Program-made: the position numbers and the translations under genes
Part shown: positions 8,933 to 19,304 of the stretch, one piece after another
How positions within the stretch are numbered: the stretch's first letter is position 1
How the letters are laid out: each line of letters starts with the position of its first letter
Source of the DNA: Bryum argenteum
Taxonomy: Eukaryota > Streptophyta > Bryopsida > Bryales > Bryaceae
NCBI GenBank assembly: GCA_037043015.1
Contig: CM073329.1
Location: 15,950,648 to 16,014,647, forward strand
Direction of reading: 5' to 3'
DNA: 64,000 nucleotides
Notes under the pieces: generated by a model
Databases searched by the model: none
The model's input: only the letters and a program-made list of their open reading frames with translations
What the model was told of the DNA's origin: nothing

Positions 8933-9470
8933 GAAAACAAAAAAGAAGAAAAGAAAAAAAGAAAGAAAGAAGAAAAAATAAAATAAAGGGAATTTTTCGT
9001 CTGCTTTACACGAGGGCCAAGTCATTGATGGGGCCAATTCATGGCCGAATCTTTTTAGTGATGGGATCAAATTTCTGAAATTGGCCCAAGGGGCTTTACA
9101 TGGGGAGTCAAGGTCAATTTTTTGAAATAATATTTTTATTAGTGGGGGACAAGTTATGACACGGCCCGTGCTCCAAAAGTAGGGCCCAGTGATCGGGAAA
9201 AACCGACAACTAGTTCTTTATCAACCTACAGAATTAACCCGTTAGTTGGTTGATTCTTAAAAACCCCGGCTTAAAAGTGATGAAAATTACAAGAAATTTC
9301 TATTCTCGGTATAAAACGAAACCATTGTCGGGATAGTTTCACCTAAAAGGGGTTTGACAAGGAAAGTATATGATATTAGTCACTAAGGATGAACTTATTT
9401 CCGGAACCGTGGTTGGGCCATACAAGAAAATTGAGGCAGTTGCTTGATTTCAATACAAAATCATTGTTTT
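7731..9470. other. Spacer without recognised genes
   Basis: AT-rich spacer with no coding frame I trust. It holds the long A-tract at 8871-8931 and, beyond it, GGGCCAA-rich sequence (about 9010-9200) that resembles degraded repeat DNA. Confidence 0.5.
8871..8931 (+). repeat. Poly(A) tract, 61 A
   Basis: An uninterrupted run of 61 A followed by A-rich sequence with AAAAAG steps to about 8990. It could be the tail of an old retroelement insertion or simple slippage expansion. I could not find a matching target duplication. Confidence 0.9.
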
Positions 9471-9478
9471 AGAAACTA

Positions 9479-9800
9479 AATGCACGATAAGCCTTGGCTT
9501 GGTGGACAGGGGTCATGGCCCCCCATGAGGAGGTCATGAGTTCTATTCCTCATGCCGGCGTGGTGCTCACCACTATAGTCCACCCAACTATTGTGGGGGA
9601 TCCTTAGACCTTGTTGTATCTCCAAGGCACTAGTAACTAGCTAGAAAGTAGCGTAATTATAGTGTCCACCCTCGAGAGGGGAAGTAGTATTGTTCCAATT
9701 TTCCCTTGTCCGGTGGCCATCGGGATATTAGCATTACGAACGGACACTTCATTCACGCCGGCCCCTAGAAAGGGACCGGAGTTTCTATCTATCTATCTTC
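9479..9800 (+). mobile_element. tRNA-derived SINE (full-length copy)
   Basis: Seen: an A-box-like TGGCTTGGTGGA (9495-9506), then a B-box-like GAGTTCTATTCC (9539-9550) about 33 bp later, the spacing of a pol III tRNA promoter. A conserved body follows, and the 3' end is TTTCTATCTATCTATCTTC. AGAAACTA flanks both sides (9471-9478 and 9801-9808), an 8-bp target-site duplication. A second copy lies at 57378-57690. The overall layout resembles plant Au-like SINEs; the exact family is not named. Confidence 0.8.
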
Positions 9801-9808
9801 AGAAACTA

Positions 9809-10439
9809 GGCTGAAGATGTCAAAAAGTGTCTACCATATTCCCTTACTTGGCTGAAGAGGTCAAAGCGTTTCTGCCATATTAAAGTGCACAACTTGCTTG
9901 CCAGGACTTACAATAGTCGGTCGGCTATGGCAGAATGTCATCATGCTTCCATATTCGGTACTCTTGCACTGTACCTTCAGTCCCCAGTCCCGACTTCTGT
10001 GCACAAGTTGCTTCCGGTGTGCTTGTCAAGCTTCTAGTGGTGGCTGCCAGTCTGGGGTAAGCGTTCGTTTTAGGGTGCAAAGTTGCAGAGAGGGTAGCGG
10101 CGGCGCTGCTTATCGAGTTCCGACTTCATGCTGGACAGTGTTGGCAGAAGTGCTTGCGTTTGTCAGATTTCTAAGTGAGGAGCGGCGGACTCTTGCGTCA
10201 TATCAGGGCTCACAGCCACAACGAACTCACGGGTGAAAGCGTGGTGCATCCGATCTGCTTGGGTTACTGTACAAATTAACAGTGACAGGTATTGCCTTCG
10301 CTTTTGATTCAGCACAAGCTAAGTCGTTTCTGTTTCTGGCTTGTTACCCGCACTTGAATGGATTCTGCCCGACTTGCTCCGATGAGCTCACGACGAATGC
10401 CATTCAACTGTGCTTTGTAATGTTGGTGAAGTAGGCACC
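9809..10439. other. Upstream region of the kinase gene
   Basis: No separate gene. Expected to hold the promoter and 5' leader of the kinase ORF. A 112-aa plus-strand frame (9898-10236) has no recognisable content. Confidence 0.4.
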
Positions 10440-11675
10440 ATGGAAGGTGCGGTGGCCAGCAGTGGCGACAACAACAGGAGAGTGGAGGAAGCCAGAAGGG
10501 CACGCGTGGAGTGGCTGCTCAAGTTACAGAGGGAGAGCGCGAGTGAGGAAGAGTTTGATACCGCGAGGTCGCAACCCACTTGGACCGAGTTGGATGTCAC
10601 AACATTCAAGACAGTGGCTACAAAGGTGGACTCTACATCATCGTCGTCCTCATGCGCATCAGATGGGCTGTCATCCACCGACTTGGAATGCATGCGCAAT
10701 GAGAACCGACTTCACTTCCAGCACCTCCTCGACCTCCAATCCGGTGGTTCCCAATCTCGTCTGAGTATCTATGGTGATAAGGACCCTAATTGGTTAGGTT
10801 CAAGCTTGTTTTTTATCGACTGTGGGAGTAGGTTGGAGGTAGGCAAGAAGATTGGCGGAGGAGGACAAGCTGATATACATAGAGCAATCTATAAGGGAGA
10901 AGAACGTCGTGACTATGTGCTAAAAGTGTTCAAGAATGACTATTCTCTTGCGGACCTTGAGCGATTATGGATGAGCATAGCACTTTTCCAACTGGAGTAT
11001 GAAAATGCAGAGGAATCTGATTTATCACACATTTGTTTCATCAAGCATGGTACATTATTGCAAGATGGGAGGTTCGCTTTTGTCATGAGGTTACAATGGG
11101 GTGATCTACGCAAGGCTATTGACCTTGTAATTATTACGGAAAAAAATCATGGAAGTCCTCCATTTTCTCATTTGATAAGCTGGGGAATAATGCATAGTAT
11201 TGCAGTGGGTATGGAGACATTACATGAAGGCAACATTCTCCATAGAGATTTGAAAGCAGCAAATTGTCTTTTGAGGCGCGGGCCATTTTTTCCGGAATGG
11301 TGTCTGGTAGCAGATTTTCAAGGTCCTGAGGGAGTGATAGGTACAGGATTTTGGAGGGCACCCGAGGTTCTTTTGGCTATAAAGATGAACCAGCATTCTA
11401 AGCAAGAAGTCTGGACGGAGAAGGTTGATGTTTATGGTTATGCCATGACATGTTATGAGGTTCTTACAGGTTGTACACCATTTGAAGGTTGTGTTGTATA
11501 CAATTATGATGGTGTTATTGGTGGTGAGAGGCCTCCAATACCAGATTATGTAGATACAAGACTTAGAGAGTTGGTGCAAAGGTGTTGGCACTCAGAGCCT
11601 TCAATGAGACCTACTTTCAAAGAGATCAAACAAATATTGAGGGGAATTTTAGGATTGGCGACATTAGGTAATTGA
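10440..11675 (+). CDS. TKL-like protein kinase, single exon, DFG changed to DFQ
   Basis: Predicted cytoplasmic Ser/Thr (tyrosine-kinase-like) kinase, 411 aa. The start is placed at the second ATG because ACCATGG is a strong context; an in-frame ATG lies 30 bp upstream (10410). Seen, in numbering from this start: an acidic/Ser-rich N-terminus 1-120; glycine loop GGGGQA at about 139-144; VLKVFK with ATP-binding K162; catalytic loop HRDLKAAN with D270 and N275; ADFQ with Mg-binding D292; then GTGFWRAPEV (APE at 307-309); DVYGYA in helix F; RCWHSEPSMRPTF near the C-terminus. The loop between DFQ and APE is about ten residues shorter than usual. Lys, catalytic Asp and DF are kept, so it may still be active, but the short loop leaves unclear how it is switched. 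No transmembrane segment, so not a receptor kinase. Confidence 0.88.
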   Translation: MEGAVASSGDNNRRVEEARRARVEWLLKLQRESASEEEFDTARSQPTWTELDVTTFKTVATKVDSTSSSSSCASDGLSSTDLECMRNENRLHFQHLLDLQSGGSQSRLSIYGDKDPNWLGSSLFFIDCGSRLEVGKKIGGGGQADIHRAIYKGEERRDYVLKVFKNDYSLADLERLWMSIALFQLEYENAEESDLSHICFIKHGTLLQDGRFAFVMRLQWGDLRKAIDLVIITEKNHGSPPFSHLISWGIMHSIAVGMETLHEGNILHRDLKAANCLLRRGPFFPEWCLVADFQGPEGVIGTGFWRAPEVLLAIKMNQHSKQEVWTEKVDVYGYAMTCYEVLTGCTPFEGCVVYNYDGVIGGERPPIPDYVDTRLRELVQRCWHSEPSMRPTFKEIKQILRGILGLATLGN

Positions 11676-12052
11676 AAGACTTAGAGATATTGAATTATAC
11701 CTTTGATTATAATGAGGATAAGCTTCTAAGAAACGGTTTGGCATTCATATTTGACCCTTTGGTTAACCTAGTTCGTAACTCTTAAGATTTTGGTATAGTT
11801 CTTGGGTTTTGAGCTCTGCATTTTTCAAGATTACAGCATATCCTTGGGTCGTGAACCATATATGACTAAATGTTTTAATAAACATTATAACTACTTTACT
11901 TTTCTTTCTTTTTCTTTTTTCTTTTTTCTTTTTTTTCGTTTTCTTTTTTAACTATGAAGATTTTTAGCAGAGGCATTGAAAAAGATGTAGTAGTTGAGCA
12001 CGAGCAGTCTAATAACAAGACTTGGTATTCACGCAGAGCCAGAACCTTTCGA

Positions 12053-12118
12053 AGGCTGGCACAATCGACGTCCGAGGCTGGCACAGTCGACGTCCAAGGC
12101 TGGCACAAGCAGCAGCAT
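12053..12118 (+). repeat. 22-bp tandem repeat, about 3 units
   Basis: Units begin AGGCTGGCACA at 12053, 12075 and 12097. The first two differ by two bases; the third diverges after AGGCTGGCACAA. Confidence 0.75.
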
Positions 12119-13137
12119 GGGTGAGGACTCATCTCGCTTCAATTTTGCCCATTCCCATATTGCTGCTCCGACTTCCGGTAAGCTTGCACTGCTTTCATAC
12201 TTGTGGTATTGGAGACTTCCACAATTGGTTGCATTTCTCATGCATTGCGATTGTATCTTTGAAGGTGCATGATGCAAAGCAAATGACAATGCTGCTGTTG
12301 CACATATACGGAAAGCAACGACGCAATTTGTAAGCTCATCTCGTGGAGGAAAGCCCTCAAGAATGCGGATGAAACTCCTCATGTACATGTACCATGTGGG
12401 ATAGATCCAACTCACCTACATGCTTATACTCGCTCACATGATTCAATGAATCAACACCATGGAGCCGTGAGTCTCTAGTTTATAGCAACAGGCTCGAGCA
12501 ACGAAGCTCTTATTTGTAAATAAGTTGGTTTGAATGAAAATCGGACAACTCATTTGAGCTTTCAGTAAGCCAGACCAGAAGTTACTTGTGTTTTAGAGGG
12601 TCTTCTGATATGGAATGCAATGAAACAACTCTTTGAATTACTTTTGCGTGCCAAATGCACAAGGGAAGAAGAACATGTACAAGGGAGGAAGAAGAACACG
12701 TTGATGGATTTGTTACATTTTGGTTTCAACTTCTTAATGCATTTAGAAGGTAAAAACACCAATGTACTTATTTAACATGTTCTCGCATGAATCACTTGCA
12801 TAAGTTGGTCCCAGTGATCATGGCCCATCATCACTGTGCATAAGTTCAACAGAGATTCACAAATCACAACGGCGTTCTCCTTGAGCAAAGTGCACACGGT
12901 CCCATCACGATCATCAGATCTCTATATTGCTAGCTTTCAAACTCTAATTTTCCAAACGGCTACACTCCACTTATCCTCCACAAGGACGAGAAATTGCAAT
13001 GACTTCTAAAGAGGAGATGCTGATAAAGGCATTCATTCAACTGACAATTTTGTTTCTACAGCTACGTGGTCATAAGGAACATTACAGAGCGGAAGTGGTA
13101 GTGAAAGAGGGCCTTGAAGCAATGCAAAGGATTGTAG

Positions 13138-13275
13138 TTACTCAGCAGCATTGTCTTTACTAAAACATGCTGCTTGTTTCTTCTTGTTCCCCTTTGCAGC
13201 ACCTTTCTTCGGACCGGGTTTTGCGGCCAAGGTTTTGGCTTGCTTTCCGGCAGGTTTTTTGACATCAGGGGCCTC
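13138..13275 (-). CDS. Possible terminal exon encoding a Lys/Ala-rich tail
   Basis: After an acceptor (TTGCAG, 13276-13281) the minus strand reads EAPDVKKPAGKQAKTLAAKP, then a GPKKGAAKGNKKK run, ending at a TAA (13138-13140). The lysine/alanine bias and open frame look coding, but I could not find an upstream exon that joins cleanly. An upstream candidate near 13388-13445 ends in a GTAAG donor but is interrupted by stops. No family recognised. Confidence 0.2.
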   Translation of the reverse strand, partial: EAPDVKKPAGKQAKTLAAKPGPKKGAAKGNKKKQAACFSKDNAAE

Positions 13276-13856
13276 CTGCAATTGTTCCAAAGAGACGAGT
13301 CACAACAGCAGGAATGTTAGGAAAATCCACATAACATATACCAGCTATTTGCACAAACACCCGATCTTTTACAATAATTCTTACCAAAGTCATCTATAGA
13401 GTCAGCTCGGGTGGTGAAATCCCAGAAGATACTCTTCCATAACAAGACCGTATGGTAGTTTTATCATCGATAGTGTAGGCACTAGCAGCAATCGGCAAGC
13501 TTAAGAAACATAACTTTCTCTTGGTTGAGTCGAAGGAAACACGCCACCAAAGAAACTCTCTAATCTGCACAGACCGTAGACACACATTTGGTATACATTT
13601 TAAGAAGATGAAGCACAGTATTCCGTACTTTTCCCAGCTTTATGTTTATGACAATTTTTGCGTTTGTTTGCATTAGCAGCATTAGTTAATTAACCTAGGT
13701 CCTCTCATGCGACATGGACCCCCTTAAGGGGTGCCACATGGACCCCATGAGTACATTTTATTTTGTGAAATTTGATTCTTTGAGGCTAGCCCCAGCCCTC
13801 TTGCACTTGCTCAGGGGAGAAAGGAGCTACAAATGATATGGGATAAATTTGCTAAC

Positions 13857-13916
13857 CCAAGATCCCCGCCCCAAGACCCCCTGCCCCCAAGACTCCCGCC
13901 CTCAAGACTCCTCCAG
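13857..13916 (+). repeat. C-rich short tandem repeat
   Basis: About four imperfect units of a CCCGCCCCAAGACTC-like 15-16-mer. Confidence 0.6.
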
Positions 13917-14756
13917 CTGGACCCTCCCATTCCCCTCTTTACCGGTTTTTAAGCCGCGATTTGTGGCCCGCATTCTAAGGGTTGTTTTGAGATTTTGGAA
14001 CACAGTGAGGGAGAGTCGAACCCTAGTCTCTAGGCACAGTGAGGGACTCAAACCCCGGTTTCTGTTTCTCCTCCAAAAGGCCAGTTGATTGCTCTTCATG
14101 CCACCATTAGAGTGGTGGGGGGGGTGTATAATTAATGCGTGGAGGGTGCAGTAAAGGCAAACTATACTACATGGAGGACAGCTCTATGGTAGAATTTTAT
14201 TGTCCACGATACAACTGAATACACCAACGAGTAAAGGTGGTGTATTGATGGAGTATAGTCAATCAAGTCTTCTACTACATTAGGATGCTTTTAGTGTAGG
14301 ATAGATGGGGGCATATGTGATATGGGGTGCATTTGAGTAATCTGACTGGAATACAACCTAAACATGCAGATTGGAGGATATGGAGTTTGGAGTTCTTTTT
14401 TATACCAACTATTTTAGGGTGGGTGCAAAAGTACGAAGGGTTCTTCCACCTAGGAATGGAATACATCTTTGAAAACAGACATTTGGTAATTTAAGAGCCA
14501 AATTTAATTTAGAGAACTTTAACTAATTTATTAATATATGTATATATGAGGAAAAACATTAAATCTCAATCTTAAGGATTTGTAGGGGTTGAGAGACTTC
14601 TTTTTTCTAGAAATTCTGGCTATTCCCTCTAAAAACTCGAAATTTTATTTTATCCAACGTACATATCCATCCCAAGCCATTCCGAAGTCCCAACTAATTG
14701 CAAATCTCTTACAGTAAAAAGAATAAATAAATAAATAAATCTGTTAGAGACTTTAA

Positions 14757-14957
14757 CCCCTAAACGACTAAGGCCTCCATTTAGGAGATTTGTGAATTTG
14801 GGCAGCCTAAATGAAGATGTTAATAGTAATATTATTGTCCAAGATTTTTACTATATGTTCCCTATACTACAAGGTGTATGTGGGAAAAGTTGCAAAGTCA
14901 ATCTCCACCTCTGGAGTTTATAAACACAAATTTTAGTTTTGAGCCTTGGGGCGGGCA

Positions 14958-15014
<57 letters not shown>

Positions 15015-15696
15015 TGAAATCTTTTCTTGATTGATTTTGTACTTAGGTTTCCAAGTGACCCAAGTTGAAACTTTTACCAATCCTACAAGGGCACCCTTCA
15101 GAAATTAGAAGAACTAGATTCAAAGTTTTTTGTGATATTCCAATTTTTTCTATCAAAATTTGTTAAAATTTGAGATTTTGGAATTTTTTGAACTTCTTTT
15201 GTCTCGAAATTCACACACTCAAGAAGGTATATACTTGCTGTTCATTTTCCCCCTAAACCATATACAATAAACGTGGTGCATGTTTTACCAAATCCTTGAT
15301 TTCTACCGTCTTCTAGTAAATCAATTGCATGAAGGTTCAAGAAGCAAAATGTGTGTCTAAAATTTTTCATGGGCATGCTCAATTTAGTTATATACATGGA
15401 TAAAAATATGAGCTAGATGTTTAAGGTAATAAGCATCACGTTTTCCTCTGCACAAAGTGGACTTTGTTTGCTGAGAAAAAGATTGCGTTAACTTTGAATG
15501 TTACAATCTTACAAATGGCAAAGATCCAACGGTTGAAATTTCAACCACTACCTCTAATGATAGTTCTCTTTAAGATCGTACGGTTGAAAGTTTCAAAAAA
15601 GTATAAAAAATATTCTCAGACTCCAAAGTTTACAAGGTGGTATGAAATTGCAATTTTGGAGTTTGGAGCTCACGGAACACCATGGTCTTTTAGGAG
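14757..15696. mobile_element. TTAA-flanked non-autonomous element, old copy (940 bp)
   Basis: The left end TTAA (14753-14756) is followed by CCCCTAAACGACTAAGG; the right end CCATGGTCTTTTAGGAG is followed by TTGA (15697-15700). The termini match about 12 of 17 bases in inverse orientation. The interior matches the element at 37845-38768 in order: ACAAGGGC, GAGATTTTGGA, CGTGGTGC.TGTTTTAC, ATCCAACGGTTGAAATTT. A 53-T tract (14961-15013) interrupts this copy. No coding capacity. The TTAA target and CCCCT start suggest mobilisation by a piggyBac-type transposase. Confidence 0.6.
14961..15013 (+). repeat. Poly(T) tract, 53 T
   Basis: An uninterrupted T run inside the older TTAA-flanked element. It is absent from the sister copy at 37.8 kb. 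Confidence 0.9.
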
Positions 15697-15700
15697 TTGA

Positions 15701-16074
15701 CACGTCACATTCACATCAACAAAATTCTCAGTCACCATTCCCTCAAAATCTTAGTCAACATACACTCAAAATCAAAATCTAGGGAATTTGCTGTAGATAC
15801 AGAGATACAGATGCCCTCAGAGTATTCTCGTGTGGGTAGGGGTACCGTAACAAAAATAACTCACGCTACCCAATTTTAAGCGAAACAGAGAGTCAGTCCT
15901 CAGTAACGTAAAAACTCCACACTGAGCCACGCTGTTCACACGAGCTTCACATCGAGCTTGCTTCAAGCAAACTTCGAACTTTGCGAGGGAGGCCTCTGCT
16001 TGCTAGCTTCGGAATGTCAGTCGATCACCCCATCTGCTCATTTCACTTCATCAGACTCCCTTAATTCGAGCGCT
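15701..16074. other. Upstream region of the S1/P1 nuclease gene
   Basis: No separate gene. Presumed promoter and leader of the nuclease; no clear TATA box chosen. Confidence 0.4.
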
Positions 16075-17727
16075 ATGGCGAACCACATGAAGATTTTACT
16101 GTCAATTTTAGGTCTAGCGCTCTGTTTATCACCCTGTGCCGAAGCTTGGGGAGCCGATGGGCACCATGCCACCTGCCTTCTCGCCGAGGTTAGCAATCCC
16201 TCCATTACTCATCCTTGTTTGAGAGTTTGAGAATGTTGACAATCTGAGTGTTTTGGGTTGCAGCCTTTGCTGGAGCCTGCGACATGGAAGGCAGTGAGGT
16301 CGTTGCTTCCTGAGCGTGCAAACGGGAGCTTGGCCAGTCTCTGCACATGGCCGGACGATATTAAGTGGATGCAGAAGTATCACTGGACTGCCCCTCTTCA
16401 TTACATTGATACACCGGACTTCCTCTGCCGCTACAACTACGACCGTAAGTATTGACTTCGATCGATTGTTTTCTTTTGAGATTGATATCCAATGTCGGTG
16501 CTTATGGCTTTCTCTGTGTGTGTGTGTGTTCTCTCTACAGGTGACTGTCATGATGAGCATGGTAACCAGGGCTTTTGCGCTTCTGGAGCTATCAACAACT
16601 TCACCTCTCAGTTGACACAGTTTCACCTACAACAACAACGACAACGAAGCCGACCTCTTTTGACTACGGCCCAGCAATCAGAATGTTAGTGTCTCTCTGC
16701 TCCGAGGATAATGAGTTCTTTCTTTGAGAATGATGAAAAGATGCATGGTTGGAATTTAACATCAGTTACAGAAAAATGTGTAGTTTTCGTACCTTATCAT
16801 TGCAGTGATGTACATTGGCTTGAAATCGGTTTCTCAATTTTGATTTGGCAGATAACTTGACTGAGGCTCTTCTGTTTCTAGCTCACATTGTGGGCGACAT
16901 CCATCAGGTATATGGCCACTTTTAGAAGTGTCAAATTGTCATTTGCATTATCATTGACTGATTTGCTAATGTTGTTGCGATCACAGCCTTTGCATGTAGG
17001 TTTCACGTCTGATGCAGGCGGGAACACCATCATGGTGCGGTGGTACAGACGTAAAGCAAATCTTCATCATGTACGTTCACCTCCAAAGTCTTCTGTTCTG
17101 CACGATTGGTTAGGGTGCTCATCAGACACTTTTGAATGACAGGTTTGGGACAACGAAATACTCGACAGAGGAAGAGATTTGTACTACAACAAGAGCATTC
17201 CTACCATGGTGGATGCCATCATGCAAAACATCACGGTATGTGCCCCTACCGAGCATTGAATTTCACATTAAAGATGTTGCGTTTTTGTCACTGAATCTCC
17301 TCTATCACCGCAGAATAAATGGGTTGGAGATGCGAAAGTGTGGAGTGAATGCCCGAATGGAGAAATAGCGTGCCCTGATGTGTAAGTTGCTACTTAATTT
17401 GATGCGTAGGGTTTGAGATGTTAGAAGAGTTTAAAGGTTTACGGTCGTGGTGTGCAGATACGCAACGGAAGGCATCAGTTTAGCGTGCCGGTATGCATAC
17501 CGAAACGCCACTCCGGGAACTACACTAGAAGGTATAGAAATCTTACGATGAGTATGAAGTTGTGCTCGTGTGAATGATTATTTGCTGATGATTTCTTCAT
17601 TGTCGCTGCAGATGAGTATTTCTTCTCGAGGTTGCCGATCGTGGAGACAAGATTAGCGCAAGGCGGCGTCCGGCTTGCTGCTATTCTTAACCGCTTGTTC
17701 AGTGGCAAAAGCGCATTGGCCTTGTAG
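16075..17727 (+). CDS. S1/P1-type zinc-dependent endonuclease, 9 exons, complete
   Basis: A secreted single-strand-preferring nuclease/3'-nucleotidase (ENDO/BFN family), used in nucleic-acid recycling during cell death and nutrient scavenging. Exons: 16075-16188, 16264-16444, 16541-16684, 16852-16907, 16987-17070, 17143-17235, 17314-17381, 17458-17531, 17612-17727; all introns GT-AG, 309 aa. Residues 1-24 are a signal peptide ending ...CAEA, leaving mature WGADGHH, whose Trp and His bind the tri-zinc centre. Other ligand motifs seen: WPDDIK, PLHYID, HIVGDIHQPLH, NLHHVWD. RNATPGT and NNFT are candidate glycosylation sites. Normal family length. Odd: between SQLTQ and YNLTEA lies a Gln/Arg-rich stretch (FHLQQQRQRSRPLLTTAQQ) not typical of the family, encoded by a CAA-rich run in exon 3. 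Confidence 0.95.
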
Positions 17728-17758
17728 ATTGCACTTGCACAGCAGTGAAGTAGTCCTC

Positions 17759-18560
17759 CCGCTTTCTCGTTCATGTTGCACACAATTGGGCTCGCCAAGA
17801 ACCTGGCAGATTTTTTAATTATGTAATTATAAAGAATGCTGTAGTTGTGCTAAGAATCCGTGCTTGTGTGTCTTGAACTGCTTCCAATTTGCAATGTTAA
17901 GAAGCGTACATCATTGAGTAAGTCTTCTTCACACGACTTCCCGCTTTCTCGTCCATGAATCACACAATTGGCCTCGCCAAGAACCTGGAGGAGTAATTTC
18001 GTATCAAGAAAGAACGCCTCAGTTGTGCTAAGAAAATGTATGCCGGGATTGTAAATCTCGAGCCGCTTCCAACTTGCATTGAGATGATAAGCATACATTC
18101 AGTTCATTGAATTGCCGTCGCTCTATCTTGGTATAAGAAGTGCTTCTCCCTCTTTCTCGTCCATGATGCAAACGTGTGGCCCCGCCAAGAACTCGAAAGG
18201 ATCGTGATTATGATTTAGTTAAGGATGCCTCAGTTTAGCGAAGAATATGGAGTTTGTTGCTGTAAATCCTGAACTGTATTGACTTTGCAATGGAGAATCG
18301 AGTTGTTGGCGCTTCATTCTGGTATATAAGAGTGATTTGTCCCGCTTTCTCGTCCATGATGCACACAATTGACCTGGAAGAATTGTGATCATGAGACAAG
18401 TATGAGCTTAGCTGTGCAGGGAACGTAAAACCATGGTTTTAAATCATGAACTGCTTCCAATTTGCAATTCTACAGCAAGCGTACAATCGATTGCAATCGC
18501 TTCATTCTGGTACGAAATGTGCTCTGATAAAAGGATTTTGTCACAGAAAAGTGCGGTCCC
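17759..18560 (+). repeat. Degenerate tandem array, about 190-bp period, 4+ units, 3' of the nuclease
   Basis: The motif CCGCTTTCTCGTCCATGA (with variants) begins at 17759, 17941, 18149 and 18342, giving periods of 182, 208 and 193 bp. Each unit also carries CACACAATTGGCCTCGCCAA, AGTTGTGCTAAGAA, a CTTCCAA.TTGCA word and GCTTCATTCTGGTA in the same order. A partial fifth unit ends near 18560. The array starts 32 bp after the nuclease stop codon, so it probably forms or overlaps its 3' UTR. No reading frame is conserved. Confidence 0.8.
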
Positions 18561-18984
18561 AGGACGAAGCTTTGAAGAGTAGCAGTGTGTTTACGTTCAC
18601 ACTAAATGTAAAAGGCGGCAAGATTCTGGACATTTGCAGTGGTTATCCACTGAATCCGGATGGTACGGGACGATAAACAGTGCGTTTCGTCCGCAGACGC
18701 GACTTTCGAGGCGACGATAAGGAGACGATATGAGAACGGTCGTTGGAAGTTCGAAATATACACAGTTGCGTGGGCCTACCAATATAGGCAGCCCGTGCCA
18801 ATCCACTTGCGTCACAGAAACGCGTTAGGGTTTGCCATCTCTCAGTAGTTATTTGCTGCCTGTACGTCTTTTTTCTCCCTTCTTCACTGGCAGCGCCTCT
18901 CGTCTGCAGTCGGTGGAATGTTTAGAGTGCATTAGAGGGAGGGCGAAAAGCAAGGCAAGCGTAGAAGAGGAAAAGTAAGGACAG

Positions 18985-18989
<5 letters not shown>

Positions 18990-19015
<26 letters not shown>

Positions 19016-19304
19016 ACACACGGCCAGGGAGATTCAAGCCAAGATTGATGCGGCGACGACGAATCGAGGCGGCGGCAAGGCAGGCGTAGTGGACCGCATG
19101 GGCTTGGATAAAGGAGGACACGCCAAGCTAGCGTGCCCTGTGTGCAAGGCGACGGCGCCGGATGTGAAAAGCATGGCCATCCACCACGAGGCTAAGCACC
19201 CGAAGCTGCCGTGGGAGGAAGACAAGATCATCAACTTGCACGGATCAACCTCGGCTGCGGAAGAGAAACCGAAACCTGGCGTGCGTGGAAGCTTGAAGAA
19301 GTAA
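18990..19304 (+). CDS. Small C2H2 zinc-finger protein, plant-conserved type
   Basis: A 104-aa intronless protein. Seen: a basic N-terminus (KAKPKKHTAREIQAKIDAA), then RGGGKAG, then one zinc finger C49-x2-C52 with H65/H66 and H70 in LACPVCKATAPDVKSMAIHH and EAKHPKLPWEE, and a Lys-rich tail. Such short proteins with N-terminal similarity to the SERF/4F5 class plus one C2H2 finger occur across land plants without an assigned function. The acidic WEED after the finger and the fixed length suggest a complete protein. It may bind RNA or other proteins; that is inference. Confidence 0.8.

Larger units (their letters stand above)
11676..14752. other. Spacer with simple repeats and no clear gene
   Basis: Holds a T/C-rich tract (11903-11948), a 22-bp tandem repeat (12053-12118), a possible Lys/Ala-rich terminal exon on the minus strand (13138-13275) and a C-rich short repeat (13857-13916). 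Otherwise AT-rich without a credible coding frame. Confidence 0.45.

Noticed and set aside
8812..9078. Plus- and minus-strand ORFs of poly-Lys/poly-Phe
   Set aside because: They are translations of the 61-A homopolymer and its A-rich flank.
14898..15080. Minus-strand 60-aa poly-Lys ORF
   Set aside because: Translation of the 53-T tract.
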